A stretch of DNA of 64,000 nucleotides from Candidatus Endonucleibacter sp. (ex Gigantidas childressi) (GCA_030674875.1 JASXSU010000002.1:523501-587500); one strand, 5' to 3'. Shown: positions 1 to 8,959, counted from the stretch's first letter. The notes: generated by a model not told the origin, from the sequence alone. Translations and numbers: made by a program.

Positions 1-410
1 GCGATCGAGTAGGAATCTTGAGTAATGGTAAGCTGATTGAGGAAAATAGCGTGGAAGCTTTTTTTATGAGCCCGAAAACAGAGCTGGCTAAGGAGTTTGT
101 ACGCAGTGCAATTCATGAAAAGCCTGTTGCTGATATTCAAAGCCGTTTTCAGAAAAGTCCTGCGCCTAGTGCTCGCCCGGTGGTTAGAATTACCTTTGTT
201 GGGCAGCCGGTGGTTGAGCCGTTGATTACCCAAGCGGCTAGAAATTATGATGTTGATTTTGTTATTTTACAGGCGGATATTGAAACCGTTGGCGGTAAAC
301 CGATGGGCTTTCTGATGGTGGAAATTGTTGGTGACGAGTTGGCATCTGGGCAAGTGTTGGCATTCCTTCAAGAACATGCAAAAGTAGAGGTACTTGGTTA
401 TGTCAACTGA
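1..410 (+). CDS. metN: MetN, methionine ABC transporter ATPase, C-terminal part
   Basis: Partial gene cut by the window start; the reading frame is open from base 3 (DRVGILSNGKLIEE) and ends at 410. What is visible is the end of the ATPase domain, whose DRVxxLSNGxLIE stretch follows the H-loop in MetN, and then a NIL (ferredoxin-like, methionine-sensing) domain from about base 160 on. The protein would power MetI at the inner membrane and be inhibited when its NIL domain binds methionine; that is family knowledge, not seen here. metI overlaps its end by 11 bp, which suggests coupled translation in a metN-metI-metQ operon. A TTG at 18 is not a plausible start because the domain runs upstream of it. 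Confidence 0.93.
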   Translation, partial: DRVGILSNGKLIEENSVEAFFMSPKTELAKEFVRSAIHEKPVADIQSRFQKSPAPSARPVVRITFVGQPVVEPLITQAARNYDVDFVILQADIETVGGKPMGFLMVEIVGDELASGQVLAFLQEHAKVEVLGYVN

Positions 411-1056
411 GGTTTGGGTGTTGTTACTTTTGTCACTTTGGGAGACCTGCTATATGGTGGCGATTTCTGGAGGTATGAGCTTCTTGCTGGGTATTCCGCT
501 GGGTGTGCTGCTCTACACAACTAGGATGGGACGTATTGATGAGAACCTGCTTGTTAATTGGATGCTGGCAGGAATTATTAATGCTGGGCGGTCGGTACCA
601 TTTATTATATTGATGGTGGCAATTATTCCCTTTACGCGACTGTTAATCGGATCCTCTATTGGTACGGTAGCAGCTATTGTACCGCTAACAGTGGCAGCAA
701 TTCCTCTTGTCGCCCGCATTGTTGAAGGGGCCATAAACGAAGTGCCTGCAGGATTAGTTGAAGCTGCTCAGTCTATGGGCGCAAGCTCTTGGCAAATTAT
801 CACTCGGGTGCTTTTGCCTGAAGCACGCCCGAGTTTGATTAATGGTATGACCATTACGTTGGTTACATTGGTTAGCTATTCGGCTATGGCTGGCGCTATT
901 GGAGGTGGGGGCCTTGGTGACTTAGGTATTCGTTATGGTTATCAACGTTTTGATGGGGTGATTATGCTGGCTACAGTAGTTTTGCTGATTGTATTGGTGC
1001 AGCTGATTCAAATGGTTGGTGATCGTTTACAACACTACTACAATAAAAATTTGTAG
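400..1056 (+). CDS. metI: MetI, methionine ABC transporter permease
   Basis: Inner-membrane permease of the D/L-methionine importer. The ATG at 400 gives 218 residues, the usual MetI length (about 217), so I prefer it to the in-frame TTG at 394. Five hydrophobic segments are visible, and the EAA coupling loop (VEAAQSMGASSWQI) lies around residues 120-135, where the permease docks on MetN. A glycine-rich AGAIGGGGLGDLG stretch near residue 167 is typical of the family. It overlaps metN and is followed after 25 bp by metQ. Nothing in the sequence looks damaged. Confidence 0.96.
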   Translation: MSTEVWVLLLLSLWETCYMVAISGGMSFLLGIPLGVLLYTTRMGRIDENLLVNWMLAGIINAGRSVPFIILMVAIIPFTRLLIGSSIGTVAAIVPLTVAAIPLVARIVEGAINEVPAGLVEAAQSMGASSWQIITRVLLPEARPSLINGMTITLVTLVSYSAMAGAIGGGGLGDLGIRYGYQRFDGVIMLATVVLLIVLVQLIQMVGDRLQHYYNKNL

Positions 1057-1081
1057 CTGTCTGATGGGGAAGTAATGAGAA

Positions 1082-1909
1082 ATGAGAAATGTGAATTACT
1101 GGGTGATGTTTAAGGTCTTGACTGGATTGCCATTTTTGGTTTTAGCGTTATTTTTAAGCGGTTGTGGTGGCGCTAAGGATGACAATATGGCTTTAAAGGT
1201 GGGGGTTATGGCTGGGCCTGAAATGGATGTTATGAAAGTGGCGGTTGAAATATTAAGGCGTGATAAGGATATTGATGTTGAATTAGTTGAATTTTCAGAT
1301 TATGTGTTGCCCAATATCGCGCTATCAGATGGAAGTATTGATGTAAACGCCATTCAACATCGACCGTATTTGAATAGTTTCATACAGAGTAGAGGTATAA
1401 AATTGGCCGTCGTTGGTAAGGCTTTTCTATATCCAATGGGTGCCTATTCAAAGCGGATTAGTGATTTGGATAGCTTGAGGAAGGGAGCTAAAGTGGCTAT
1501 TCCTAATGACCCAAATAATGAGGGACGAGCTTTAATTTTGCTGCACAACAGAGGTCTGATTATCTTGAAAGATGCTAGCAATTTGCAAGCGACACCTTTG
1601 GATATTGTTGAGAACCCAAGAAGCTTGAAGTTCATTGAATTGGATGCTGCTCAGTTGCCAAGATCATTGGATGATGTGGATTTGGCATTCATAAATTCTA
1701 CTTATGCTGTTCCTGCAGGTTTACTTCCAGATCATGATGCGTTGATGATTGAGGGGAGAAACTCGGCTTATGTGAATATTCTGGTATCTCGGGAAGACAA
1801 TAAAAATGATCCTAGGGTGCAGGCATTGGTTAAATCCTATCAGACAGAGGCTGTGGAAATGGTTGCGGCTCGTTTGTTTAAAGGTGGGGCTGTGGCTGGT
1901 TGGAAATAG
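1082..1909 (+). CDS. metQ: MetQ, methionine-binding lipoprotein
   Basis: Substrate-binding lipoprotein of the methionine importer (NlpA/MetQ family), 275 residues. It begins with a hydrophobic signal ending in a lipobox, LFLSGC, with the lipidated Cys at residue 28. The mature part opens with LKVGVMAGPE, characteristic of MetQ, followed by PNIALSDGSIDVNAIQHRPY, the strongly conserved block that lines the ligand pocket. An alternative ATG at residue 9 would leave a tighter signal peptide. It is the last gene of the metNIQ unit; downstream is IS and repeat debris without an obvious terminator. Confidence 0.96.
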   Translation: MRNVNYWVMFKVLTGLPFLVLALFLSGCGGAKDDNMALKVGVMAGPEMDVMKVAVEILRRDKDIDVELVEFSDYVLPNIALSDGSIDVNAIQHRPYLNSFIQSRGIKLAVVGKAFLYPMGAYSKRISDLDSLRKGAKVAIPNDPNNEGRALILLHNRGLIILKDASNLQATPLDIVENPRSLKFIELDAAQLPRSLDDVDLAFINSTYAVPAGLLPDHDALMIEGRNSAYVNILVSREDNKNDPRVQALVKSYQTEAVEMVAARLFKGGAVAGWK

Positions 1910-1938
1910 GACATGATGGTGGTTATTCTAAGTTTTAC

Positions 1939-2052
1939 ACCATTGAAGCTGGGGTAGCCGATAAACGAGCGAAGCCCCATGAGCCTATGAGTAGTAGATG
2001 ATTGTGGTGAGTGAGAACAGTCAATAATCGCACATCAATGGTGATGGGGTAT
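1939..2052. repeat. Degenerate copy of palindromic repeat family 1
   Basis: About 114 bp resembling, in reverse orientation, the full repeat at 25251-25378: shared blocks include CGAGCGAAGCCCC, GAGCCTATGAGTAGTAG and a GGGGTATA end. It directly follows metQ. It is diverged and may no longer be mobile. Confidence 0.55.
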
Positions 2053-2104
2053 ATCTCTTGATAGCGCTGACTACCATCATTCAAAGAAAGTGATCGAGCC
2101 ATCC

Positions 2105-2227
2105 GAAAACCTAAAAATAAAGAGATATTGTTTTTCGCCTTATAGCTTAAATCTGAAACTAGTTGAGTGGTTCTGGAAGGTAATTAATGAACATCTCAGA
2201 ATAATGAATACTAGTAACGGCAAATAA
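2105..2227 (+). pseudogene. IS630-family transposase C-terminal remnant
   Basis: A 40-codon open stretch encodes PYSLNLKLVEWFWKVINEH, the degenerate form of the PYSPxLNPIExxWxxxK block around the last catalytic Glu of IS630/Tc1-mariner-like transposases. No start codon or remainder of the gene is present, so this is a relic. It stands between the repeat downstream of metQ and the decayed paralogue of the secreted-protein gene. Confidence 0.6.
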
Positions 2228-2329
2228 ATTTATATAAAATGTCGCTTATTTTATTTATGAAACTTTATCAGAATTTGGTGCTTCGGTGATTTTCAGTATT
2301 AGTAATAATTCTGAGATTTGCATCTTGCA

Positions 2330-2548
2330 CTTTCTTAAGTATTTAATTTTAAATATGAAGTAAAAACAAGTTTTCAAAAGAACACGTCATATACTATACC
2401 GTTGAACAATCAAACATACTAATACTCAAGCATGGTAGAAATTATGACGTTGATCGTGGGTAAGCTGAAAATATAAAATTATTTTTTCCTGTTATATCGC
2501 CACTAGTGATAGTGCCTTCTTTATTTTTTAGTGCGTCAAATATGTAGG
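2330..2548 (+). pseudogene. Decayed paralogue: promoter and signal-peptide region of the 3796-5967 gene
   Basis: This stretch aligns by eye with 3684-3900: the CTTAAGTATTT-ATTTTAAAT block, the -10 region (TATACC here, TATAAT there), the ATGACGTTGAT start region and TCTTTATTTTTTAGT of the signal peptide coding part. After the start region it carries indels and stops. At about 2549 homology ends abruptly where an IS30 fragment begins. It is therefore the 5' end of a second gene of the same family, truncated at an IS30. The conservation of the start region supports 3796 as the start of the surviving gene. Confidence 0.7.
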
Positions 2549-2984
2549 TAGATGCTTTCATAGCTAATCCGTCGTTCCTGATCATTCAGCAACCAACTGA
2601 AATCTGCTCTGGGCTTCACTCTACACGCAGCTTTGATTCAATCACCTCGATCATTTTTGGCGTCATTCTTCTCGCCCGAGCCGACTCTGTACGCCGCCTA
2701 TCTGTTCGGCCTTGTGCTTCCCTATGCCTACATCCACGTTCGCCAGTATTCCTTGCCAACTCACGGCTCACCGTGGACTGGCTGGTGTCAATGATCTCCG
2801 CTATCTCCCTTTGGCTGCAACCGCTTTTCTTTAATGCGAAAATCTGGCATCGTTGTTCATAAGCCAGTTGTTGGTAAGTTATCGTCATCACTTCATCTCT
2901 TGCCGGAGAAAAGGGTAGAAGCTTACCTTCAGCTGGCCCTTTCTTCTACCTAGTCAAGTGATGCACTTCAGATTTGAATCCGCC
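2549..2984 (-). pseudogene. IS30-family element remnant (N-terminal transposase)
   Basis: The transposase start lies at 2891 (MMTITYQQLAYEQRCQ), with an N-terminal helix-turn-helix (SQREIAEIIDTSQSTVSREL). The terminal repeat at the 2984 end is rc GGCGGATTCAAATCTGAAGT, shared with the element at 61856. Translation meets a TGA after SKLRVE, where the 62-kb copy has TGG, and homology stops within the ESIY motif at the border with the decayed paralogue. The catalytic domain is absent, so it is inactive. Confidence 0.85.
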
Positions 2985-2998
2985 GAGTTAGCACACTA

Positions 2999-3064
2999 TA
3001 GTGGCTAAGTGCTCCTAAGTTTCTGTAGCTTCGCGTAGCAACTCCAAAACCTTTGGGGATATAC
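2999..3064. repeat. Partial copy of palindromic repeat family 1
   Basis: Contains GTGGCTAAGTGCTCCTAAGTTT, CTTCGCGTAGCAACTCCAAA and a GGGGATATAC end, matching the right half of the copies at 47312 and 62921. It is directly adjacent to the IS30 terminal repeat. Confidence 0.5.
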
Positions 3065-3187
3065 ACATCTCCAAAGGCACTCTAAATTCTTTGAGAGCTC
3101 TTTGTCGGATCTTTTTAGAAAATACCATTACCTCTTCTCACGTCGTCCCTCCATGGTTAATTAGTATTAATGAATGATGGTGATAAG

Positions 3188-3549
3188 TCCCAGTTTTTCT
3201 TTCCTAACACCATGCATCGCATCCCTATCGATCAGCCCGCCCGCAGCTAACTGAAGCGAAACGTCAGGTGATTATTGACGTCAGTAACAGTGATCGTTTC
3301 AATAGTCTTCACCCTCAGTCAAATTGTGCCCAGACTAGCGGATGAGGAGCAATATTTGGCGTCTGAAAGGGTATTTTACAGGTGTTGCCCCCCAAGGTGC
3401 CGGCATAGTGGTTCATCAAACGGGGTCAACTGAGTATGCACCAAAAATGATGAGTCTGAGGCAATCATGGATAATCGTCGAAAGGTTTACAAGCAAGCAA
3501 AATAGCGAACTCTTGAACACTGGGGTAAGAGGTTAAAAAGAAACTGGGA
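3188..3549. mobile_element. Unclassified 362-bp element with inverted ends
   Basis: The left end TCCCAGTTTTTCTTTCCTAAC and right end GTTAAAAAGAAACTGGGA are imperfect inverted repeats of about 18 bp. The interior has a 64-codon open frame (3342-3533) with no recognisable domain and with the look of IS debris. It may be a non-autonomous element or the collapsed remnant of an IS. Just downstream (3615-3640) is GAGGCGACAACTATGTTGAT, an IS-end-like motif also found near 7930 and 33385. Confidence 0.4.
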
Positions 3550-3724
3550 TTTGACTCACGAGATCTCGCTTAACTCAGACAGATATTTATCGGATCAACT
3601 TAAGAAAGCCTCTTGAGTTGAGGCGACAACTATGTTGATAAACTACAGGCTTAGTGACAACGTTGAAGCCTGCGTATTGAATTCTCTTAAGTATTTGATT
3701 TTAAATAAAAAGTAAAAATAAAAT

Positions 3725-3753
3725 TTGAAAAACAACACACAATGCACTATAAT
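3725..3753 (+). promoter_or_regulatory. Sigma-70-type promoter of the secreted-protein gene
   Basis: TTGAAA (3725-3730) and a perfect TATAAT (3748-3753) are separated by 17 bp, the optimal spacing. Transcription would begin near 3760, upstream of the ATG at 3796. The related region near 2380-2400 shows the decayed counterpart. No operator could be recognised. Confidence 0.7.
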
Positions 3754-3795
3754 GCTGAACAATTAAAAATACTCATACTCAAACATGGTGCAATT

Positions 3796-5967
3796 ATGAC
3801 GTTGATAGTAGTTAAGATGAAAAATAGGAAAACGTTTTTTTCTATCATATCATCACTCATGGTGGTATTTTCTTTATTTTTTAGTTCGTTAAACTATGCT
3901 TGGGACTATAGAACAGAACAAAGAATCTTAATAGCAGTTGGTTTTCCATACGCTTCCGAAATGCAACAATTAATAAAAGACCTGAAACACATAAAAAGTA
4001 CAAGTAGTGACTTAAAATTTTTAAATAAAAATATAGAAACAATAAGGACTCTTGAAAAAAGTGAATCTATAGAAGCAAAGAGCTTTTTAGCTTTTATAAA
4101 TGCCCTTTATAAAGCAAAACAACAAGAAGCAGAACCACCTGCATTTATTAAACCTCTTTATGAAACTATTAAGGAAAAATTATCAACTATACGAGTTACA
4201 ATAAACAACATACCATCACAAGATAATGAGTGTGCTAAGAGCGCCCTTACGAGATTGGTTGATGCGATAGAAAAACAGCTTATATCTCCGTATGACTTTT
4301 GTGATCAAGAGCAAGATACGGTAAAAAAAATAGAGAATCTGAATCAGTTCGCAGAAGGCTTATCTTATCTTGTCGGCAGCGAACTTCCTTGCTATCCAGT
4401 ACGCGTTAAATTATCATATTACGCCACCCACAAAAGTAATGCAAGAGCGCAAGCAGAAGCGCATGCTGGAGTTTATCATCTTTTTATAGCAGCATACGAT
4501 ATTTTAGGAAAGGATTTACTCTCTCCAAAGTTTCAAGACAAGCAATATTGTGATGAGATAGAGAAATGGATAAGTTTTTGCTTAAATATAACAATAACAC
4601 AGGTTAGTACTGCAAGAACAGTTCCAGAAAACACTAACGAAGATGTATATAATGGTACTTCTCCATTATTTAAATACATACGCACAGACTTTTTAGACAA
4701 AGCTCTTTTGGCTACTGAACAATCTGTTGACGCAGAAGCTTACCTATTAAATAATAAATGGAAAACCATTTATCTGCATAATAAAGATTGTGATGATGTC
4801 TGTATAAGAAATGATGATGATGCAATCGATGTGATAAATCGTAGTGCATTACTTAAGTCTCAGTTTACATCTACCACAGAGCTAGTTGAATATTTAAAAA
4901 AAGATCCCGAGTCAAGTAATAGTGCCTTTAACGTAACTACTTTTCTACCTACGTTAAACGTAAATAGTCCACAATTAGATCAGACAATAAAGCATCAGGG
5001 AAATAGAGACTGTTCAACGAAAGATACCACTAAACCAACTCTAGACCAAACTGAATTGGCACAAAGCACTAATACGCCAAAGTACCTTAAGGTTTCCTGT
5101 GTTAAAAAGAAAACTTCACATTTTTTAAATTACGTAGATAAAAACAAGAACGTTATATCTATAGATGACATGAATCTTATTAGTGGTATACTGAAAAAAA
5201 TAGAAGAAAAAATGCTAGATAATCATGAAAAACATAAGGAAACTCGTGTATCATGCGATCAAATGAGTAGACTTAAGAAGGGCCTAGGTTTTTTACTAGG
5301 AAATCAGGTTTCTGAATGCCAATTACTCGACGCAGTAACCAACACGCTTTCATTGGAAGTGAAATGTGGCGAAGTCAGTGATAAAAGTAGTGTAGATTTA
5401 AATACTAAACCAATGGAATTGTCTGAAATTAGTTCAAACACGATATCCATTGCATATGCTGGAACATTGGTTTTTTTACTAGAAGCATACAAAATATTAA
5501 CAGATAATACCGAATCAGAAGACAGTATGAAGCATGCTGATGAAATACTGGAGTGGAAAAATGTATTTGAGAAAATTATTTCACAAGATAAACAAACTAT
5601 ACCTTTGCCAGCTATAGATAAGCCAGAAGGGTTACTAATTAAATTTTTTGATATAAAAGAATCCAGCGGTATCATTCCTAAACGGATCCTTGTTGATGTA
5701 GACTATGTGAGAAACAAAAGCTGGAAAGTGATTATTTGCTGCGATAAAAATAGAATTATATCAGATAGAATATGCATAAGATTCTCAGACCACGTGGCTC
5801 ATGGTTTAAACATTGTCGCTGTAATAGACACAGATGGCATAACGGAATACACAGTTGAAGAGGATGATGATATAATGGATGTTCTATCTATACGGGATTA
5901 TGAAATATACATTTATCAACCTAGCATCACTGCAGCCATCACTGAAAGCGCTAAGCACACAAAGTAA
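3796..5967 (+). CDS. Secreted protein of unknown function with two diverged internal repeats
   Basis: I do not recognise this family. The ATG at 3796 gives 723 residues; the earlier in-frame ATG at 3742 lies inside the promoter and cannot be the start. A basic N-terminus (KNRK) and a hydrophobic stretch end at NYA before W36, which reads as a Sec signal peptide. The mature protein holds two related halves. GLSYLVGSELPCYPV (about 187), AHAGVYHLFIAAYDIL (about 221) and NKWKTIYL-CDDVCIR (about 319) match GLGFLLGNQVSECQL (about 496), AYAGTLVFLLEAYKIL (about 554) and NKSWKVII-SDRICIR (about 640). Many Cys residues suggest disulphides in the periplasm or outside the cell. It is AT-rich and surrounded by IS debris, fitting a horizontally gained accessory gene, and has its own promoter and terminator. 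Possible roles, such as host interaction or a toxin-like factor, are guesses only. Confidence 0.85.
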   Translation: MTLIVVKMKNRKTFFSIISSLMVVFSLFFSSLNYAWDYRTEQRILIAVGFPYASEMQQLIKDLKHIKSTSSDLKFLNKNIETIRTLEKSESIEAKSFLAFINALYKAKQQEAEPPAFIKPLYETIKEKLSTIRVTINNIPSQDNECAKSALTRLVDAIEKQLISPYDFCDQEQDTVKKIENLNQFAEGLSYLVGSELPCYPVRVKLSYYATHKSNARAQAEAHAGVYHLFIAAYDILGKDLLSPKFQDKQYCDEIEKWISFCLNITITQVSTARTVPENTNEDVYNGTSPLFKYIRTDFLDKALLATEQSVDAEAYLLNNKWKTIYLHNKDCDDVCIRNDDDAIDVINRSALLKSQFTSTTELVEYLKKDPESSNSAFNVTTFLPTLNVNSPQLDQTIKHQGNRDCSTKDTTKPTLDQTELAQSTNTPKYLKVSCVKKKTSHFLNYVDKNKNVISIDDMNLISGILKKIEEKMLDNHEKHKETRVSCDQMSRLKKGLGFLLGNQVSECQLLDAVTNTLSLEVKCGEVSDKSSVDLNTKPMELSEISSNTISIAYAGTLVFLLEAYKILTDNTESEDSMKHADEILEWKNVFEKIISQDKQTIPLPAIDKPEGLLIKFFDIKESSGIIPKRILVDVDYVRNKSWKVIICCDKNRIISDRICIRFSDHVAHGLNIVAVIDTDGITEYTVEEDDDIMDVLSIRDYEIYIYQPSITAAITESAKHTK

Positions 5968-5973
5968 CACTAC

Positions 5974-6003
5974 AAAGAGAGCAAAATAAAGTGCTCTCTT
6001 TTT
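5974..6003 (+). terminator. Rho-independent terminator
   Basis: A perfect 10-bp stem AAAGAGAGCA/TGCTCTCTTT with an 8-nt loop is followed by further T residues, 7 bp after the stop of the secreted-protein gene. This marks that gene as a single-gene transcription unit. Confidence 0.85.
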
Positions 6004-6048
6004 AATTGCAAATCTAACCACTTGTGTACGAGATAAAATATTTAGCCC

Positions 6049-6195
6049 CCCCTTGAGTGTGGTGGGCTGTAGCCATCTTTGAAACGCTCTGTCTGATAGA
6101 TGAAGAGTTTCAAAGGCTTTCGACTTACGGGCCCCATCGTTAACCGCTTGTATACTATTGGACTTCGCTAGTTTGTCGCCTACCACCACCTCCAA
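6049..6195 (-). pseudogene. IS3-type transposase N-terminal fragment
   Basis: The peptide AVNDGARKSKAFETLHLSDR followed by AFQRW resembles the N-terminal helix-turn-helix of IS3-family transposases (pattern GARxxKACEVLGLSxRTxQRW). No catalytic domain follows; the frame runs on into the intergenic region. A relic only. Confidence 0.5.
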
Positions 6196-6226
6196 TAATA
6201 ACAGATATAGTTAAACTAGATGCATG

Positions 6227-6609
6227 TCAATATTTACCACTCACAATGATCAAGCCCATGGATACTAGATTACCAACCAGCTCGCTAGGTATCTTCCTTA
6301 TGTCTTCTATGGTGTCAGTAATTTTAGTGACATTTCTGTTAGAAATTGCAATTGCAACTCTGTCGCGCAAAGTAAGCTGCTGAGCTTTTTGGACACTTCT
6401 TTCAATTTCACGGTTCAGATAAATGGAATTACTTTTTCTAAACCTCCTGCAAGAAGACCTTTAATTCCCTTCAGGATAGATGTTGTAGAGATAGGTGGAT
6501 GTACGACTACGGGCTCTGCTAACTCAACAGTTATCTTAACCTTTTTACTCGTGTTGGATATTGTATTGCTGGAGTAGTTAATGTCAAAGATATGTTTGCC
6601 ATCTATTGC
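6227..6609 (-). pseudogene. Decayed gene fragment of unknown function
   Basis: Reading leftward, one frame encodes AIDGKHIFDINYSSNT to EKVIPFI and stops; a shifted frame continues as LNREIERSVQKAQQLTLRDR through LVSMGLIIVSGKY to a stop at 6227. The two parts look like one coding region split by a single frameshift, with the 5' end lost against the glycosyltransferase end at 6616. The first 60 bp or so recur after the second glycosyltransferase copy (about 11370-11425), so the fragment was part of the duplicated unit. I do not recognise the protein. Confidence 0.4.
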
Positions 6610-6615
6610 CTAGCC

Positions 6616-7759
6616 CTACCTTACCTCTCCCAAAACAATCCCACTTAAAACAGGATTAATCTTATGCACATCAAATTCATTAATTGCCTTTTTTCGACTA
6701 TTTTCACCCATTCGGGTAATTTCTTTAGGATTTTCAATAAAGTAAATCATTTTTTCTGCTAAAGCCATACTATCCCAAGGTTGAACAATAAAACCATTTA
6801 ATTCATCGATAACACAATCGCGACAACCTGGTACATCAGTCGTTATTATTGCTCTTCCTACAGACATTGCTTCTTGCGTAGACCTAGGGTAGCCTTCTCT
6901 ATAAGAGGGTAATACAAACACATCAGATTTAACCAAGAATTCATATACATTTGAAACATGTCCAAGGCAAGAAACAACGCCTTCTTCAACAACCAAGGCT
7001 AGTTCCTTAGAAGATAAAGCCGTTGGATTATCATAATCAAGCCCACCAAGCATTGTAAATTCCGCAGATGGGTAAATGGCTTTCACTTTTCGTGCCGCAT
7101 CAATATACTCAAACACCCCTTTTTCAGCTAGTAACCTCGCAACAAAAATAAATTTAATCGATTCAGATGGTACAACTTTAGAATGAGGATAGTCATTTAA
7201 ATTCAACCCGATTGGACCAACAACTTTAAATTTATTTTTGTTAAGAACACTGAATTGCAGTAAATCAACAGGCTCATTTTCGTTTAAAAATAAAACTTTA
7301 TCAGCAAACATATAACCTATAGAACAAAGACCTCCATGAATATATTGCAGAATACGCTTTTTTAAAGTTATTCCAAATTTATTAGGAGTGTATATACCCT
7401 AAACCTTCCAACATTGCTATGCGCCTAGGTACACTTGCTATTTTAGCTGCAATAGTTCCATAAATAGATGGTTTAATAAAAAAACTAAATGTGACATCAA
7501 CTTTTAATTCTTTTAGTTTTCTTGATAACAACCAAGTATCTTTAATATCTTTGAAAGGAGTAATTCCGGTCTTACTTAAAGAGTAATCAACTGCAATCGC
7601 CCCCATATCCTCTACTAAAGAACGAGTTAATTCAGAATAATCTATTGCAAATAAAAAAACATCATGACCTGCTAAAACAAGGTATTCAATAAAGTCTTTA
7701 CGGAAAATCATTAGTCCAGGGCTAGCATTTTGTGATATTAGTGCAACTTTCAAATTCAT
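6616..7759 (-). pseudogene. GT4 glycosyltransferase, frameshifted copy A
   Basis: Nearly identical to the intact gene at 11424-12611. The frame starting at 7759 (MNLKVALISQNASPG) ends at 7382 after LGYIHS, and the C-terminal frame resumes at about 7380. The cause is visible: copy A reads GTGTATATACCC at 7387-7398 where copy B reads GTGTATATATACCC, a loss of one TA unit from a dinucleotide run. The C-terminal half keeps the GT4 donor-site motif LPSYREGYPRSTQEAMSVG. Unless ribosomes slip, no full enzyme is made. The last residues also differ from copy B (VLGEVR against VLGEIGLGNR). Confidence 0.92.
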
Positions 7760-7893
7760 TTCCTTTTACTTGATTTTAAAGCGCTAAAGAGATACCTCTC
7801 CAGCCCAAAGGGAAACCATGAAAGGTCGTGTTCTATAAAAACTTGCTCGATATAATTAGTACTTCTATTATCCTTTTTTAATTTGCGACCCAT
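7758..7893 (-). pseudogene. Short ORF upstream of glycosyltransferase copy A, probably a gene 3' end
   Basis: A 44-residue frame (MGRKLKKDNRSTNYIEQ...) ends in an ATGA overlap with the start of copy A, the spacing used throughout this locus. It is most likely the surviving 3' end of the previous polysaccharide gene, cut off by the IS debris at 7900-8100. The family cannot be told from so few residues. Confidence 0.35.
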
Positions 7894-8098
7894 GCTTTAT
7901 TTGAATACTCTCGGTACCACCTGTGACAGCATAGTTGTCGCCTAACTATGTTGCCAAATATCGCAAACACCTATAACGAATCAACCCAAAAAAAACGATT
8001 TACAAATCAACTACACTACTAAAATAATCCATTTCAATTAAAGACATGTAATACCCTAAATTCATATTTTAAATATTCTTTTTAAATATTCTTTTTAA
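7894..8098. other. Intergenic region with IS-end motifs
   Basis: Holds CTGTGACAGCATAGTTGTCG (about 7920-7940) and then TAACTATGTTGCC, a left and right end motif of the IS also marked near 3620, 13300 and 33190, apparently joined head to tail. The rest is AT-rich without a credible gene. Confidence 0.35.
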
Positions 8099-8823
8099 AT
8101 GAGGCCTCAGCATAACTCAACAAAGACGATTATATTCTGGTAAAATATTGGCATGCAAAAACCCTTTATAACACAGCCCAAGCTCTTCGTTTCAGCCAGC
8201 GACCTAAATCATCCAATTCTTCGTAGTCTGGATGATACGGAAGCGCTGTTGGAATGGTCAGAGATTGAGAAGTCACTATCCTCAATATACGCCTCTAACA
8301 CCGGTCGCCCCAGTTATCCTCTGTTGACCTTATTTCGAGCCTTATTGCTTGGAACATGGTATCGTTTATCCGATGTACAATTGGCTCAGTGCTGGTATAG
8401 AGATCTTCTGTTCCGTAAATTTTGTCACCTTGAACTTGGTGGAGCAGTTCCCGAAGCCTCTACTTTGAGACGCTTTCGAACACGACTTGTCGAACACCGT
8501 CTGTGAGATCAATTATTGGCAGAGATTAATCGTCAACGGGCTTGCCAGAACTCGGTTCATGGGCCTTGCCAAAAATGCGACAATTTATGGGCTGGCCGCT
8601 ATTGCTGCGAACATTCGTAAAGATACTAAGTTTTTGGTACTCTCTGGTGTGTCAAAACCATGTTGTACCGGATAGGTACGTTAAAAATCAGTCCGAAGCA
8701 CTAAAATCAGTGTGTAAAACAAATGATTTGATGTTCAGCGCCTTAGAAAGCTTCGTAATGGCTGACAAAACTTGGAAAGTTCAATTACCGTGACCAAAGT
8801 CGTTGGTTATACTGAGGTCTCAT
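8099..8823 (+). mobile_element. IS5-family element, internally deleted copy
   Basis: Inverted ends ATGAGGCCTCAGCATAAC and (rc) ATGAGACCTCAGTATAAC bound the element. The transposase frame opens at 8153 (MQKPFITQPKLFVSASDLN) and meets TGA at 8504-8506, where the other copy has TGG. A deletion then joins CGTCAAC directly to GGGCTTGCC, removing the DDE core present in the copy at 24952. Only the C-terminal LARTRFMGLAKNATIYGLAA remains after it. Inactive, but both ends survive, so it could in principle be mobilised in trans. Confidence 0.88.
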
Positions 8824-8848
8824 AAATATAAAATAAATGCGGAATATT

Positions 8849-8959
8849 TCCGTTACCATGTTAAGTAACGAGTAGAAGACAAACAAATCCCAGTAAGCCT
8901 GCTAACAGTAGATGGTTGGGGTGAATAATAGCGGTAAACAATTAAGGGGGATGGGTGTA
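8849..8959. repeat. Degenerate copy of palindromic repeat family 1
   Basis: AAGTAACGAGTAGAAGACAAAC, CCCAGTAAGCCTGCTAACAG, GTAGATGGTTGGGGTGA and GGGGGATGGGTGTA follow the order of the family in reverse. It separates the IS5 remnant from mnmC and may hold the mnmC leader. Confidence 0.45.

Noticed and set aside
3342-3536. 64-codon frame inside the 362-bp element
   Set aside because: No domain, no ribosome-binding site, and the composition fits IS debris. Kept only as part of the element.
3742-3795. Upstream ATG of the secreted-protein frame (741-residue version)
   Set aside because: It lies in the -10 region of a consensus promoter and upstream of the expected transcription start; the signal peptide needs the later start.
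5304-5675. 123-residue minus-strand frame
   Set aside because: Antisense shadow of the secreted-protein gene, with no start context or domain.
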